A DNA stretch of 64,000 nt from Vibrio diazotrophicus (lineage in GTDB: Bacteria; Pseudomonadota; Gammaproteobacteria; Enterobacterales; Vibrionaceae): contig NZ_CP151842.1 in the NCBI RefSeq assembly GCF_038452265.1, positions 806,001-870,000 of the forward strand, given 5' to 3'. The notes below the pieces were generated by a model that saw nothing but the letters and a program-made list of their open reading frames with translations, did not search any database and was not told the origin of the DNA. Positions 33,099-41,849 of this stretch are shown in pieces. Numbering within the stretch: position 1 is the stretch's first letter; every line of letters begins with the position of its first letter. Position numbers and translations under genes: made by a program.

Positions 33099-35366
33099 CT
33101 AACCATCTTTTAATATTTTTTTGATATTCTCCTCATTATTGTGAGATGAGTGGACTTTTATCAAACCTTGGTTGATGGCGTGCTTACAGGATTTTCGCAT
33201 GTTATTTGATGCAAAGCTGGCAGCAGGAGCATTATCAATCGCTTTCAAATAGACCCAATGAGAGCAGTTTTCTTTCATACTCAGTTCGCGTGCAGCACTA
33301 GTTGCCATCAACAGAATATCCAACAGTTCTTTGTCGTTAATTGCCGTGTAAGCTCTCGGCAAAAATGGATAATCGGTAATCCCCATTCGAATAATTCGGT
33401 TAATTTTGCGCTCAGGTTGAAACTCTCGAATCCATTGCTGAATCTTTTCAAACATCTCTTCAGGCGGGCTGTCTCTGTCAGTGCTTGGCTCGATGAATAG
33501 TAAGTTTGAATCAGAAAAATGATAAAGCCTTGTCGGTTCGTCAATTTTAGATTTTAAGTATTCGCCAAACGCTCGCTCTAGCTCTAAGCCAGCAGTATAA
33601 CCGTGTTGAAGATACATGTTACGCAGGAATGGTACGTCAATCATGGCGAAACGAAGACGGTCATTCAGCGGTTCATGAATCAGTTCACCAACATGCCAAA
33701 GTTCATAGTTTTGGCTGCTTCTTTGCAGTGATTTCGGTAGTTTTGCATTCAACATGCGTAAGTTGCGCAGGCGTGAACGAGAGTGAGTAAACAAGTTGGT
33801 ATTGAGTTCTTCAATCTCTTCGTTTTGAGTTTGGATAACGTAGCTTCGACGCAAAACTAATAAAAATAACGCTCCCGCCACAATAAATAGAGTAAAGGTC
33901 AATTTTTGCAATTTTGAGTATTGACGCTTCGTCTCTTTAAGTTCGTTTTCCTGACCGACTAAGTGCAGCGTTTGCTCGACAAACTCTTTTTGCTGACGGA
34001 AAGCATCTTCGCTGATTTGGTTGAGTTTTTCCTGATGGAGATTTTCCAACACGTAGCTGCGTTTCATGGCTTCAAGCGCCAGAGCATGCTTACCGAGTTG
34101 CTCATAACCTTGAGAGAGCAGGCTATAGGCTTGCTGTTCAATATGTTGGTTGCCAATCGACTGGCTGATTGCTAATGCTTTCTGAGCATTGAGAATCACT
34201 TGTTCGCTTCGCTGTTGATGGTACGCAAGGCTTGCATTAAGCAGCGCAGCTTTCCCTTTCAGATGAGGAATGTCCGCATACTGAAGAAGATCTTCGGCAC
34301 GTTGTAAATACTGTTCCGCGAGCGGGTAGTTATAGAGATGGATATACGTGGCGGCGAGACTGAGTCGAGTCCCGATGACGCTTTCGATATTGTTGTTATT
34401 ATTCTCATGATCAATCACGTTGAAATAGTTCACCAACGCGAGGTTGTACTTGCCTAAATCAAAGTAGACATCACCCATACGTTTTAACACCATGGCAAGC
34501 TTAGGTGATTTCTCATAGTTATCGTAAAAATCGGCTGCTTCCGATAAGTGAACTAGGGCTTTATCCAACACGCGTCGCTCAAAGAATAACTGAGCCAATA
34601 ATGTGTTGGTTCTTGCCAGTCTGGCACTTGAGTTCGACTCAATAGAGCTCCAGTAAGCTATCAGCAGTTCAGAGAGCGCGAGGTTGTAACGTTCATGGTC
34701 TAAGTAATGGCTGCCGACCATGATGTGATAGTCGATCTTCGTATCTTCAGACTGGATAAACTCCAAGTCTTCTTTAAGCTCAATAAACAGTTTGTTGGCC
34801 AGTTCAACATCATTAGCTTTCGATGCTATTTCAGCCCGTAACAGTTTAATTTTGTAGCCAATTCCACGAGCAGGGAAATCTTTGCTTCTGATGGATTCGT
34901 ATTGTTGTGTGATATCACGCAGTTTTTCGCGCGCATCAGTCACATCGTCGTTATCCAGCCAACGCAGGCGAATTTGCAGTAACTGAATTTCTAACTGTAA
35001 ATAGGGTAGGTTGAATTCTTGCGCGGTGTTAAAAGCGTCATCCAATAGTCGAAATGCGGCAATCGGATAGCCGAGATTAAACTCGGCTTGTGCGAGGATT
35101 TTCATCGCAGCTACAGTGCTCGCAGGCGTGCGCAGACGGCTGTCGGTTTCGTCTCTTGCAACGGTGGATGGGTTTTGCTCGGATTTCTCCGCCATCTTCC
35201 TTACGGTTAAATACTCACTTGTGAGTTCTTTAGCTTGTTGTGGCGATATTTCTATCAAGCTTTCAGCTTCGTTTAGCGTCGGTGATGAATACGTTGCCGC
35301 TTGTGAAAATACTGAAAAAAAGAAAAGAGCTAGAGAAAACCAACGCTTCCAGCGAATATATCCCAT
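33099..35366 (-). CDS. TPR-repeat membrane protein with degenerate GGDEF-like C-terminus
   Basis: This 755-residue protein has an N-terminal signal/anchor (WFSLALFFFSVFSQA), ~430 residues of tetratricopeptide-like helical repeats, a coiled coil, one transmembrane helix at ~485-507 and a C-terminal cytoplasmic domain. That domain resembles a GGDEF fold in layout (RFAMIDVPFLRNMYLQHGYTAG, then RLYHFSDSNLLFIEP), but the signature is replaced by SDSN at 618-621, so cyclase activity is not expected. A periplasmic TPR sensor joined to a non-catalytic domain suggests signal transfer by protein contact. The family link is inference from pattern. Confidence 0.75.
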   Translation of the reverse strand: MGYIRWKRWFSLALFFFSVFSQAATYSSPTLNEAESLIEISPQQAKELTSEYLTVRKMAEKSEQNPSTVARDETDSRLRTPASTVAAMKILAQAEFNLGYPIAAFRLLDDAFNTAQEFNLPYLQLEIQLLQIRLRWLDNDDVTDAREKLRDITQQYESIRSKDFPARGIGYKIKLLRAEIASKANDVELANKLFIELKEDLEFIQSEDTKIDYHIMVGSHYLDHERYNLALSELLIAYWSSIESNSSARLARTNTLLAQLFFERRVLDKALVHLSEAADFYDNYEKSPKLAMVLKRMGDVYFDLGKYNLALVNYFNVIDHENNNNNIESVIGTRLSLAATYIHLYNYPLAEQYLQRAEDLLQYADIPHLKGKAALLNASLAYHQQRSEQVILNAQKALAISQSIGNQHIEQQAYSLLSQGYEQLGKHALALEAMKRSYVLENLHQEKLNQISEDAFRQQKEFVEQTLHLVGQENELKETKRQYSKLQKLTFTLFIVAGALFLLVLRRSYVIQTQNEEIEELNTNLFTHSRSRLRNLRMLNAKLPKSLQRSSQNYELWHVGELIHEPLNDRLRFAMIDVPFLRNMYLQHGYTAGLELERAFGEYLKSKIDEPTRLYHFSDSNLLFIEPSTDRDSPPEEMFEKIQQWIREFQPERKINRIIRMGITDYPFLPRAYTAINDKELLDILLMATSAARELSMKENCSHWVYLKAIDNAPAASFASNNMRKSCKHAINQGLIKVHSSHNNEENIKKILKDG

Positions 35367-35383
35367 CCTTAATTGTGTCCTTT

Positions 35384-36229
35384 TTATTGGCGAGCCATAC
35401 GTTTGTTGTCTTGTGGTGCTGCTTGTTCTGTTGAACGGTACGGGTTGATATCTAGGCCGCCACGTCGAGTATAACGAGCAAATACAGTCAGTTGCTCTGG
35501 TTTGCAGAAGCGAGTGATGTCCGTAAATATACGCTCAACACATTGTTCGTGGAACTCATTGTGTTCACGGAAAGAGACTATATAACGTAATAGCGCTTCG
35601 CGGTTAATTTTTGGACCTCGATACTCAATTTCAACGCTACCCCAGTCCGGCTGATTGGTGATCAGACAGTTTGATTTCAAAAGGTGGCTATGCAGAGTTT
35701 CGCTAATAATAGTATCTTCCGCAGCACCTTCTAGCAGTGATTCGTCGAAATCGTAGCTATCAATTTCGATGTCTTGATCGTCAATGCAATCGCCTTTCAT
35801 TGTGACAATAGGCTCTGCCGTGTAATCACTTAAAGGCTTGACCTTAACCTCAACGGTTTCGCCAGCACAAGCAGAGAGATCCGTAATCAAATGTTGTTCA
35901 ACCTGTTGCCAGTTTTCAAACTTAGTTTGGTTAAAGCTGTTCAGATAAAGTTTGAACGACTTCGACTCAATTAAATTTGCACTGGTAGCTGGGATCGCAA
36001 CTTCGCCGATAGCCACTTGTGGCAGACCTTTGGTATTCAACCAAGACAACTCATAAAGTGTCCAGATATCACAGCCTTTAAACGGCAGTTCACTACCTAA
36101 ATTCAGGTCATCACGGTTTAAGCTACGTGGAACAGGTTGCAGTAGTGTTGGGTCATACTGATGTGAGTAATCGGTTTTTTTACCTAAAGTCAGACCTGCT
36201 AACTCTTTGGCATCGGAATATTTGCTCAT
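35384..36229 (-). CDS. queF: NADPH-dependent 7-cyano-7-deazaguanine reductase
   Basis: QueF reduces preQ0 to preQ1 in queuosine synthesis. The 281-residue protein is the long, two-tunnelling-fold form: the N-terminal half includes GCDIWTLYELSWLNTKGLPQ and the C-terminal half carries the catalytic Cys in SNCLITNQPDWGSVEI with HEFHEQCVERIF downstream. The E. coli form has the same length. It is divergent from syd, and queF-syd adjacency is shared with E. coli. Reading from minus-strand ATG 36229. Confidence 0.97.
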   Translation of the reverse strand: MSKYSDAKELAGLTLGKKTDYSHQYDPTLLQPVPRSLNRDDLNLGSELPFKGCDIWTLYELSWLNTKGLPQVAIGEVAIPATSANLIESKSFKLYLNSFNQTKFENWQQVEQHLITDLSACAGETVEVKVKPLSDYTAEPIVTMKGDCIDDQDIEIDSYDFDESLLEGAAEDTIISETLHSHLLKSNCLITNQPDWGSVEIEYRGPKINREALLRYIVSFREHNEFHEQCVERIFTDITRFCKPEQLTVFARYTRRGGLDINPYRSTEQAAPQDNKRMARQ

Positions 36230-36338
36230 ACTTAATGCTTAATTCGATTAGAATAGACAGAATTTTACGCAATACCGCAGCCTGTGTCATCAAAGGGCTG
36301 CTAGTTAGCTCAATCGAATTTGAACAGTGGAGATTTTC

Positions 36339-36890
36339 ATGGCGCATTCTGTTGCAGAAGCCTTACATACTTTTAGTCAGCGCTATCTAGATGCTTATCA
36401 AGCCGCACACCAACATTTACCTGAAAATGAAGAGTTGGCGGACTGGGTTTCGCCGTGCGTTAAGCAAAAGTTTGAGAATAGTGTGTATTGGCAGCCTGTA
36501 GCCAGAGATGAAGTCGCTGATCTTACTAATGTCGAGAACGGTATTGAGATTGCTTTGCATGAAGATATTCATGCTTTTTACGGTATTCAATATAGTGCGG
36601 ATATGGCAGCGAGCTGGAACGGCAATGCTCTTAATTTATTGCAAGTTTGGAGTGATGAAGATTACCAACGTTTGCAAGAGAACATTCTCGGTCATCTGGT
36701 TATGCAGCGTCGTTTGAAACAGAAACCAACGGTATTTATTGCAACCACTGACGATGAAATGGAAGTGGTATCGATTTGTAATCTGACTGGCAACGTTATT
36801 CTCGAAAAATTAGGCACAGATAATCGCCAAGTGCTCAGTGACGATGTTGCTAGCTTTCTGCTGCAACTTGAGCCGGAGGTAGACGCATAA
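36339..36890 (+). CDS. syd: SecY-interacting protein Syd
   Basis: Syd binds cytosolic loops of SecY and is thought to help check translocon assembly. The 183-residue protein has WVSPCVKQKFENSVYWQPV, EIALHEDIHAFYGIQYSADM and ILGHLVMQRRLKQKPTVFIA, all family features; E. coli Syd has 181. ATG 36339 follows GGAG; the frame continues four codons further up without a better ribosome site. It shares one base with the start of the next gene (TAATG). Confidence 0.95.
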   Translation: MAHSVAEALHTFSQRYLDAYQAAHQHLPENEELADWVSPCVKQKFENSVYWQPVARDEVADLTNVENGIEIALHEDIHAFYGIQYSADMAASWNGNALNLLQVWSDEDYQRLQENILGHLVMQRRLKQKPTVFIATTDDEMEVVSICNLTGNVILEKLGTDNRQVLSDDVASFLLQLEPEVDA

Positions 36891-37666
36891 TGTACGTGGT
36901 TGAGCTAGAGTTTGAATGTTTTGATAACACCACGATCACCGCGGTAGATAAAGCGATCAATGGATTGATGGATGCACTGCGCTACAACGGTCAGGTGCTA
37001 GGTCGTGAGTTTCCCATCGTCATGGGGGATGGAGAGTTTAGTGTTCGTGCTGTGTGTCCTGAAAAAGACAGCCTTCATCCAAACAACCATTCTGATTTTG
37101 TTAAAGTGTGTTTTAACCGACTTGCGGATGCTTGCTTACTTGCTCCTAAGTTTCGCTTGCTTGGCAGAGATATCAATTCTGAGCAAGCTGCGGAAGAAGA
37201 AACACCTAGCTGGCAGGTTCTTTATACCACCTATGTTCATACCTGTTCTCCACTGCGTAGCGGTGAAACCTTGTTGCCGATTCCTCTTTATCGCAATGAA
37301 GCGACGTTTAATGGCGACCATAAGGCAGTTGTTAAATGGCAGACAGAGTGGCAGGCGTGTGACGAGCTACAAATGGCAGGGGGCTGCAAAGCGGAACATG
37401 CAGCTTTGAAAGAGATTTGCGATGTAGACAGTGACTTATTCCGTCGTGGTTGGGATTTAAGTAAACGTATTGAATACATTACTAAAATACCGACTTACTA
37501 CTATCAATACCGTGTTGGTGGTAAAAGCTTGGCGGATGAAAAAGCTCGCCCTTGTCCTAAATGTGGTGGGGAATGGATACTGGATGAACCTCTGCATGAT
37601 ATCTTTTATTTCAAATGTGATAGCTGCCGAATCGTATCCAATATCTCTTGGGATCATCTGAAGTAA
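36890..37666 (+). CDS. Zinc-ribbon protein, DUF2310 family
   Basis: The 258-residue protein ends in a zinc ribbon (CPKCGG-x17-CDSCR, about residues 222-248), fitting the DUF2310 family of possibly nucleic-acid-binding proteins. The first 200 residues show no known catalytic motif and include MYVVELEFECFDNTTITAVDKAINGLMDALRY. It is coupled to syd by a one-base overlap, so it may act in the same process or merely share a transcript. Function unknown. Confidence 0.85.
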   Translation: MYVVELEFECFDNTTITAVDKAINGLMDALRYNGQVLGREFPIVMGDGEFSVRAVCPEKDSLHPNNHSDFVKVCFNRLADACLLAPKFRLLGRDINSEQAAEEETPSWQVLYTTYVHTCSPLRSGETLLPIPLYRNEATFNGDHKAVVKWQTEWQACDELQMAGGCKAEHAALKEICDVDSDLFRRGWDLSKRIEYITKIPTYYYQYRVGGKSLADEKARPCPKCGGEWILDEPLHDIFYFKCDSCRIVSNISWDHLK

Positions 37667-37688
37667 TTGGCAAGTTTGAACAATCAAT

Positions 37689-37723
37689 AAGAGCCGCTGG
37701 TCTAAAATCAGCGGCTCTTTTTT
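37689..37723 (+). terminator. Terminator of syd operon
   Basis: The stem AAGAGCCGCTG/CAGCGGCTCTT is followed by T-run. Confidence 0.9.
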
Positions 37724-37735
37724 GAAGAGGCAGTA

Positions 37736-38863
37736 TTAGGCGATGTGAGTTATTTGGCAAGGGTCCCAGCGTGCTTCAAAGCTCATTGCACTGAGGTTAG
37801 TCCTGTGTGCTTCCGCTTTTGCGGAGTACATATGTTTATCCGCGAGACTCAAAATATCTTCTGCTTTCAACCCAGAGTCAGGATAGTAAGAGACACCACC
37901 AATACTTAACCCTACGTCATGTTGTACTCGTTGTGTAAAGTCATCGATCAACCGTTGGCCTACTACATTTGCACAATCAATACTGGTGTTAGGTAATAGA
38001 ATAATAAATTCGTCTCCACCGTATCGAGCTGCTGTTTCAGATTGGCGCAAGGTCTTTTGGCAGGCAGTGGCAAAATCAATCAACACTTGGTCACCCGCGA
38101 GGTGTCCAAAATTATCATTAACTTGTTTAAATCTGTTCAAATCGATATAGAGCAGGGTGAAGTGTTGCTCAGATCGGAAGCTTAGCGCCCACAGTTTTTT
38201 GAGTTCTTCTAATAGAGCTCGCTGGTTATATAGTCCGGTGAGAGAATCGCGCATTGAGAGTTCTTCAAGCTCTCTGGTTCGCTTTTTAATGCGTCTTTCT
38301 ATGCTATTTGCGTACTGAAGTAGCTGCTTATTTGCATTATCAACTTCATGATTTTTCGATGAGATATAAGTGTCGAAGATAAATTGATTATCGAAATAGA
38401 TAACTTTTTGCAGTGCAGCGAGTGTTGAAATCGGGCTGCGACCACATTGTGCAAAATGTTTGTTGATTTCTTGATTAAGTAACGAGTGTATCTGCTGGAC
38501 GCTGGCAAGATAGAACTTAGGGCTTACCCCCATTCTTTGATGAACCTTGCCAATTTTTATACGCTGTTCAGCATACTTTTGGTTGTAGTTACCACAGAAA
38601 ATATCCGCCACATATTTCTTCATGGCGTTGTGAAGTCCTCCTAGCGTTTGTTTGTCTGCAATAGTTAGAGCCACTTCAGGTATTTTTATCTGATGTGCGT
38701 AAAACTGTTGCACAACCGTAGGGATGAGAGGTAACAACCACTCTTCACATGCTTTTAACAGGACTTCATCTTCTTCCGTAATGTCCATCAGCCCTTTTCG
38801 ACGATCGAGTTCGTGCTCTGTGATGTTCATTTGTTCTAGAAGTGAAAGAGATAAGTCGTGCAT
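37736..38863 (-). CDS. Globin-coupled diguanylate cyclase (oxygen sensor)
   Basis: The 375-residue protein joins a globin-coupled sensor domain (about 10-165) to a GGDEF domain (about 205-360). In the globin part the expected proximal heme ligand is His108 in KIGKVHQRMGV, and Tyr55 in QQFYAHQ fits the distal oxygen-contacting tyrosine of DosC. The linker helix carries basic heptads (ERRIKKRTRELEELSMRD). The cyclase motif GGDEF (282-286) is intact with DLNRFKQVNDNFGHLAGD. The I-site reads RQSE rather than RxxD. It is expected to make cyclic di-GMP in response to oxygen, as E. coli DosC and related sensors do. Confidence 0.93.
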   Translation of the reverse strand: MHDLSLSLLEQMNITEHELDRRKGLMDITEEDEVLLKACEEWLLPLIPTVVQQFYAHQIKIPEVALTIADKQTLGGLHNAMKKYVADIFCGNYNQKYAEQRIKIGKVHQRMGVSPKFYLASVQQIHSLLNQEINKHFAQCGRSPISTLAALQKVIYFDNQFIFDTYISSKNHEVDNANKQLLQYANSIERRIKKRTRELEELSMRDSLTGLYNQRALLEELKKLWALSFRSEQHFTLLYIDLNRFKQVNDNFGHLAGDQVLIDFATACQKTLRQSETAARYGGDEFIILLPNTSIDCANVVGQRLIDDFTQRVQHDVGLSIGGVSYYPDSGLKAEDILSLADKHMYSAKAEAHRTNLSAMSFEARWDPCQITHIA

Positions 38864-38980
38864 GCTGAGTAAATAATCGTCTAATAAATGGTGCTCAAGC
38901 TTAGCGAATAATGACGATAATTAAGCCATTGTAGGTAGAAAAAGGAATATTCCTACAAGCATCTTTTGATCCCAAAAAGC

Positions 38981-39002
38981 AAAAGGGCTCCAATAGGAGC
39001 CC
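38981..39002 (-). terminator. metNIQ terminator
   Basis: On the minus strand GGGCTCC-TATT-GGAGCCC is followed by TTTTGCTTTTTG, 45 bases after the metQ stop. Confidence 0.8.
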
Positions 39003-39046
39003 TTAACTATTTTGATAACTATATAGTGATAACAAAAGGTTATCGA

Positions 39047-39856
39047 TTACCAGCCTTTAACTGCGCCACCTTGGAAGATGTCAGATGCAGCTTTTGCTAC
39101 TTCGTCTGTTTGGTACGCTTTTAGGAACGTTTGTACGTTTTCAGCGTTTACGTTGTCTTCACGAGCAACAAGCAGGTTCACGTATGGTGATTCTTTGTTT
39201 TCTACGAAGATACCATCTTTCTCTGGAGTCAGATTGATAGAGCTTGCGTAAGTTGTGTTGATGATAGAAAGCGCTACGTCATCAAGAGAACGTGGAAGTT
39301 GAGCTGCGTCTAGTTCAACAATCTTGATGTTTTTAGGGTTTTCTACGATATCACGAACAGTAGCTAGAAGACCTACGTCTTCACGTAGTTTTAGCAGACC
39401 TTGTTGCTCAAGAAGTAGCAGAGAGCGACCTAGGTTAGTCGGATCGTTTGGTACTGCAATACGGTCACCGTCTTGGATCTCATCAACAGATTTTACTTGC
39501 TTAGAGTAGCCAGCGATTGGGTAAACAAATGTATTACCAGCAATAGCCAGTTTGTAGCCACGGTCAGCAATTTGTTGATCTAAGTATGGCTTGTGTTGGA
39601 ATGCGTTTGCATCGATTGAACCGTCATCAAGCGCAGCGTTTGGTGTTACGTAGTCAGTGAAAGTTACAAGTTCAACATCTAAGTTATATTTGTCTTTTGC
39701 AATTTTCGCAGCCACTTCTGCTACTTGAGCTTCAGCACCCGCAATAACACCAATTTTTACTTTGCTGGTATCCGCTTCTTTATCACCACAGCCAGCTAGT
39801 ACAAGCGCAGATGCTGCAGCAGCAATGGTCAGTAAACTTTTAAGATTGAATTTCAT
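39047..39856 (-). CDS. metQ: Methionine ABC transporter substrate-binding lipoprotein MetQ
   Basis: MetQ binds D- and L-methionine in the periplasm and hands it to MetNI. The 269-residue protein has a lipobox (SALVLAGC) with lipidated Cys23, and the NlpA-family binding fold including VTFTDYVTPNAALDDGSIDANAFQH and AVPNDPTNLGRSLLLL. It is the last gene of metN-metI-metQ, transcribed leftwards, 33 bases after metI. The MetJ operator upstream of metN fits regulation by methionine. Confidence 0.97.
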   Translation of the reverse strand: MKFNLKSLLTIAAAASALVLAGCGDKEADTSKVKIGVIAGAEAQVAEVAAKIAKDKYNLDVELVTFTDYVTPNAALDDGSIDANAFQHKPYLDQQIADRGYKLAIAGNTFVYPIAGYSKQVKSVDEIQDGDRIAVPNDPTNLGRSLLLLEQQGLLKLREDVGLLATVRDIVENPKNIKIVELDAAQLPRSLDDVALSIINTTYASSINLTPEKDGIFVENKESPYVNLLVAREDNVNAENVQTFLKAYQTDEVAKAASDIFQGGAVKGW

Positions 39857-39889
39857 GGTAATCTCCTTGTTAGAAATTCTTGTATCGTT

Positions 39890-40567
39890 TTATCTGTGAT
39901 CAACGCGGCGTACGAATGCATCACCGATTGATTGAATTATTTGTACTAGAACAATAAGCATGACAACGGTTACTGCCATTATCACCACATCGTAACGGTG
40001 GAAGCCGTAACGAATAGCCACATCACCTAGGCCGCCGCCACCCACTGTACCAGCCATCGCTGAGTAGCTCACAAGAGTAACCAGCGTGATCGTTACAGAG
40101 TTTAGAATGGTCGGCATTGCTTCTGGTAACAGCACCTTGCGAATAATTTGCATTGGTGTTGCGCCCATAGATTGTGCAGCTTCAACAAGACCAGTTGGAA
40201 CTTCCAATAATGCCCCTTCAATCAAGCGAGCAACAAAAGGAATTGCGCCGATAGTTAGAGGTACGATTGCTGCTGTTGTGCCAATGAACGTTCCCACAAG
40301 CAATTTAGTTACTGGAATAATCGCTACCATCAACACAAGAAACGGTACTGAACGGCCAATGTTGACGATTGCGCCAAGTATGCTGTTCAACTTAGTGTTT
40401 TCTAGCAAACCACCTTTTTTAGTCGTGTGCAGAATAACGCCTAGTGGAATACCCAGCGCGAAACCAATAACGCCAGCAACAGCTACCATATACAAAGTCT
40501 GCCAAGTTGCTGTTAAAAGCAGGTCACCGTTTAGTGATAACCAGTTAGCAATGGTATTAAAGGACAT
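39890..40567 (-). CDS. metI: Methionine ABC transporter permease MetI
   Basis: The 225-residue inner-membrane permease has five predicted membrane helices and the EAA-loop VEAAQSMGATPMQIIRKVLLPEAMPTI that contacts the ATPase. ATG 40567 gives MSFNTIANWLSLNGDLL; a TTG six bases upstream is less likely. It begins before the metN stop codon (overlap of 11 bases), so the two are translationally coupled. Its job is the membrane channel for methionine uptake. Confidence 0.96.
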   Translation of the reverse strand: MSFNTIANWLSLNGDLLLTATWQTLYMVAVAGVIGFALGIPLGVILHTTKKGGLLENTKLNSILGAIVNIGRSVPFLVLMVAIIPVTKLLVGTFIGTTAAIVPLTIGAIPFVARLIEGALLEVPTGLVEAAQSMGATPMQIIRKVLLPEAMPTILNSVTITLVTLVSYSAMAGTVGGGGLGDVAIRYGFHRYDVVIMAVTVVMLIVLVQIIQSIGDAFVRRVDHR

Positions 40568-41591
40568 AACCAAGCACCTCTACTTTTACTTTATTGTCAC
40601 GAAGGTATTGAATTGCAGCGTTATCGTTTTCTTCATCACCGAAGATTTCCGCTACCATCATGCCGAACTTCACACCGCCAGCGTAATCAAGATCTGAACT
40701 CAGGATGCTGACATCAATGTTGAATTTTCGCGAAATTTGCGACATCAACGGTGCATCAACAGTTGCGCCGGTAAATTCCAAACGAACTAATGGGTAACTG
40801 CCTTGCACTCGTGTTGGCTGCAAACGTGCTTGGTAATCATCAGGAATCGATAAATCCAGTGTTGAACGAATGAACTGATGAGCAAGTTCTGTTTTTGGAT
40901 GAGCAAAAATATCACCCACAGAACCTTTCTCTACTAATTCACCGTCACCGATGATAGCCACTTCATGACATATACTTTTTACTACATCCATCTCGTGGGT
41001 AATCAACAAAATAGTGATGTTTAACTTACGGTTAATCTCTTTCAAAAGCTCAAGAATCGACTGCGTAGTCGCAGGATCGAGAGCACTGGTTGCTTCATCA
41101 CACAGCAACACTTTTGGATCAGATGCCAGAGCACGAGCTATCGCAACACGTTGCTTTTGACCACCACTTAGATTTGATGGGTAAGTGTCACGTTTCTCTG
41201 ACAAGCCAACCAACTGAAGAAGTTCAGAAACTTTCTTCTCAATATGACTAACACTTTGACCAGCAAGCTCTAACGGCAGAGCAACGTTTTCAAACACAGT
41301 ACGCGAAGAAAGCAGATTAAAATGCTGGAAAATCATGCCGATGTTACGGCGTGCTTCGCTCAATTGCTTCGAGCTCAGCTTAGTAAGGTCAACACCATCA
41401 ACAATAACGCTACCGTTAGTTGGGCGTTCTAACATGTTCACACAACGAATCAGCGTACTTTTACCAGCACCTGATGAGCCAATAACACCAAAGATCGTGC
41501 CTTGTTGGATGTTAAGGTTGATGTCTTTTAAAGCATTGATTTCTTTCGTGCCTTGATAAAACACCTTGTTGACGTGACTAATCTCAATCAT
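40557..41591 (-). CDS. metN: Methionine ABC transporter ATPase MetN
   Basis: MetN hydrolyses ATP for methionine import. The 344-residue protein shows Walker A GSSGAGKST (38-46), the signature LSGGQKQR, Walker B VLLCDEATSALDP, the H-loop ITHEMD and a C-terminal NIL (ACT-like) domain at about 270-344 that binds methionine for feedback (trans-inhibition). It is first in the metNIQ operon, with a MetJ operator in its promoter region. In E. coli gmhB is also beside metN. Confidence 0.97.
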   Translation of the reverse strand: MIEISHVNKVFYQGTKEINALKDINLNIQQGTIFGVIGSSGAGKSTLIRCVNMLERPTNGSVIVDGVDLTKLSSKQLSEARRNIGMIFQHFNLLSSRTVFENVALPLELAGQSVSHIEKKVSELLQLVGLSEKRDTYPSNLSGGQKQRVAIARALASDPKVLLCDEATSALDPATTQSILELLKEINRKLNITILLITHEMDVVKSICHEVAIIGDGELVEKGSVGDIFAHPKTELAHQFIRSTLDLSIPDDYQARLQPTRVQGSYPLVRLEFTGATVDAPLMSQISRKFNIDVSILSSDLDYAGGVKFGMMVAEIFGDEENDNAAIQYLRDNKVKVEVLGYVL

Positions 41592-41705
41592 TGAAAAACC
41601 TGCGCAGGGATAAATCTTGGTTGTTTTGTAACGAGTTACCTTTGTATTACTAAAAAAGCAGCAACAACAGAATAAAATATTTAACTCGTTCTAACTTGGT
41701 AGAGG

Positions 41706-41734
41706 ATGCTATGGCTTAACTAAGTTCAAGTCAA
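41706..41734 (-). promoter_or_regulatory. metNIQ promoter
   Basis: On the minus strand TTGACT (41729-41734) is followed after 17 bases by TAGCAT (41706-41711). Confidence 0.65.
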
Positions 41735-41735
41735 T

Positions 41736-41767
41736 AGATATTTTTACGTCTAGACGTCTAAATGGTT
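41736..41767 (-). promoter_or_regulatory. MetJ operator (tandem met boxes)
   Basis: A perfect met box AGACGTCT (41752-41759) abuts TTACGTCT (41744-41751, 6/8); flanking octamers on both sides match at about half of positions. MetJ with S-adenosylmethionine binds such tandem 8-mers cooperatively. The array lies just upstream of the -35. Confidence 0.88.
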
Positions 41768-41849
41768 GTTTGAGTGATACTGTTAAGTAATTAGATAGTG
41801 ATGAAAGAAATAAAGCGTGCAATAATTCGCGTAGTTTGACTTTAAAGAG

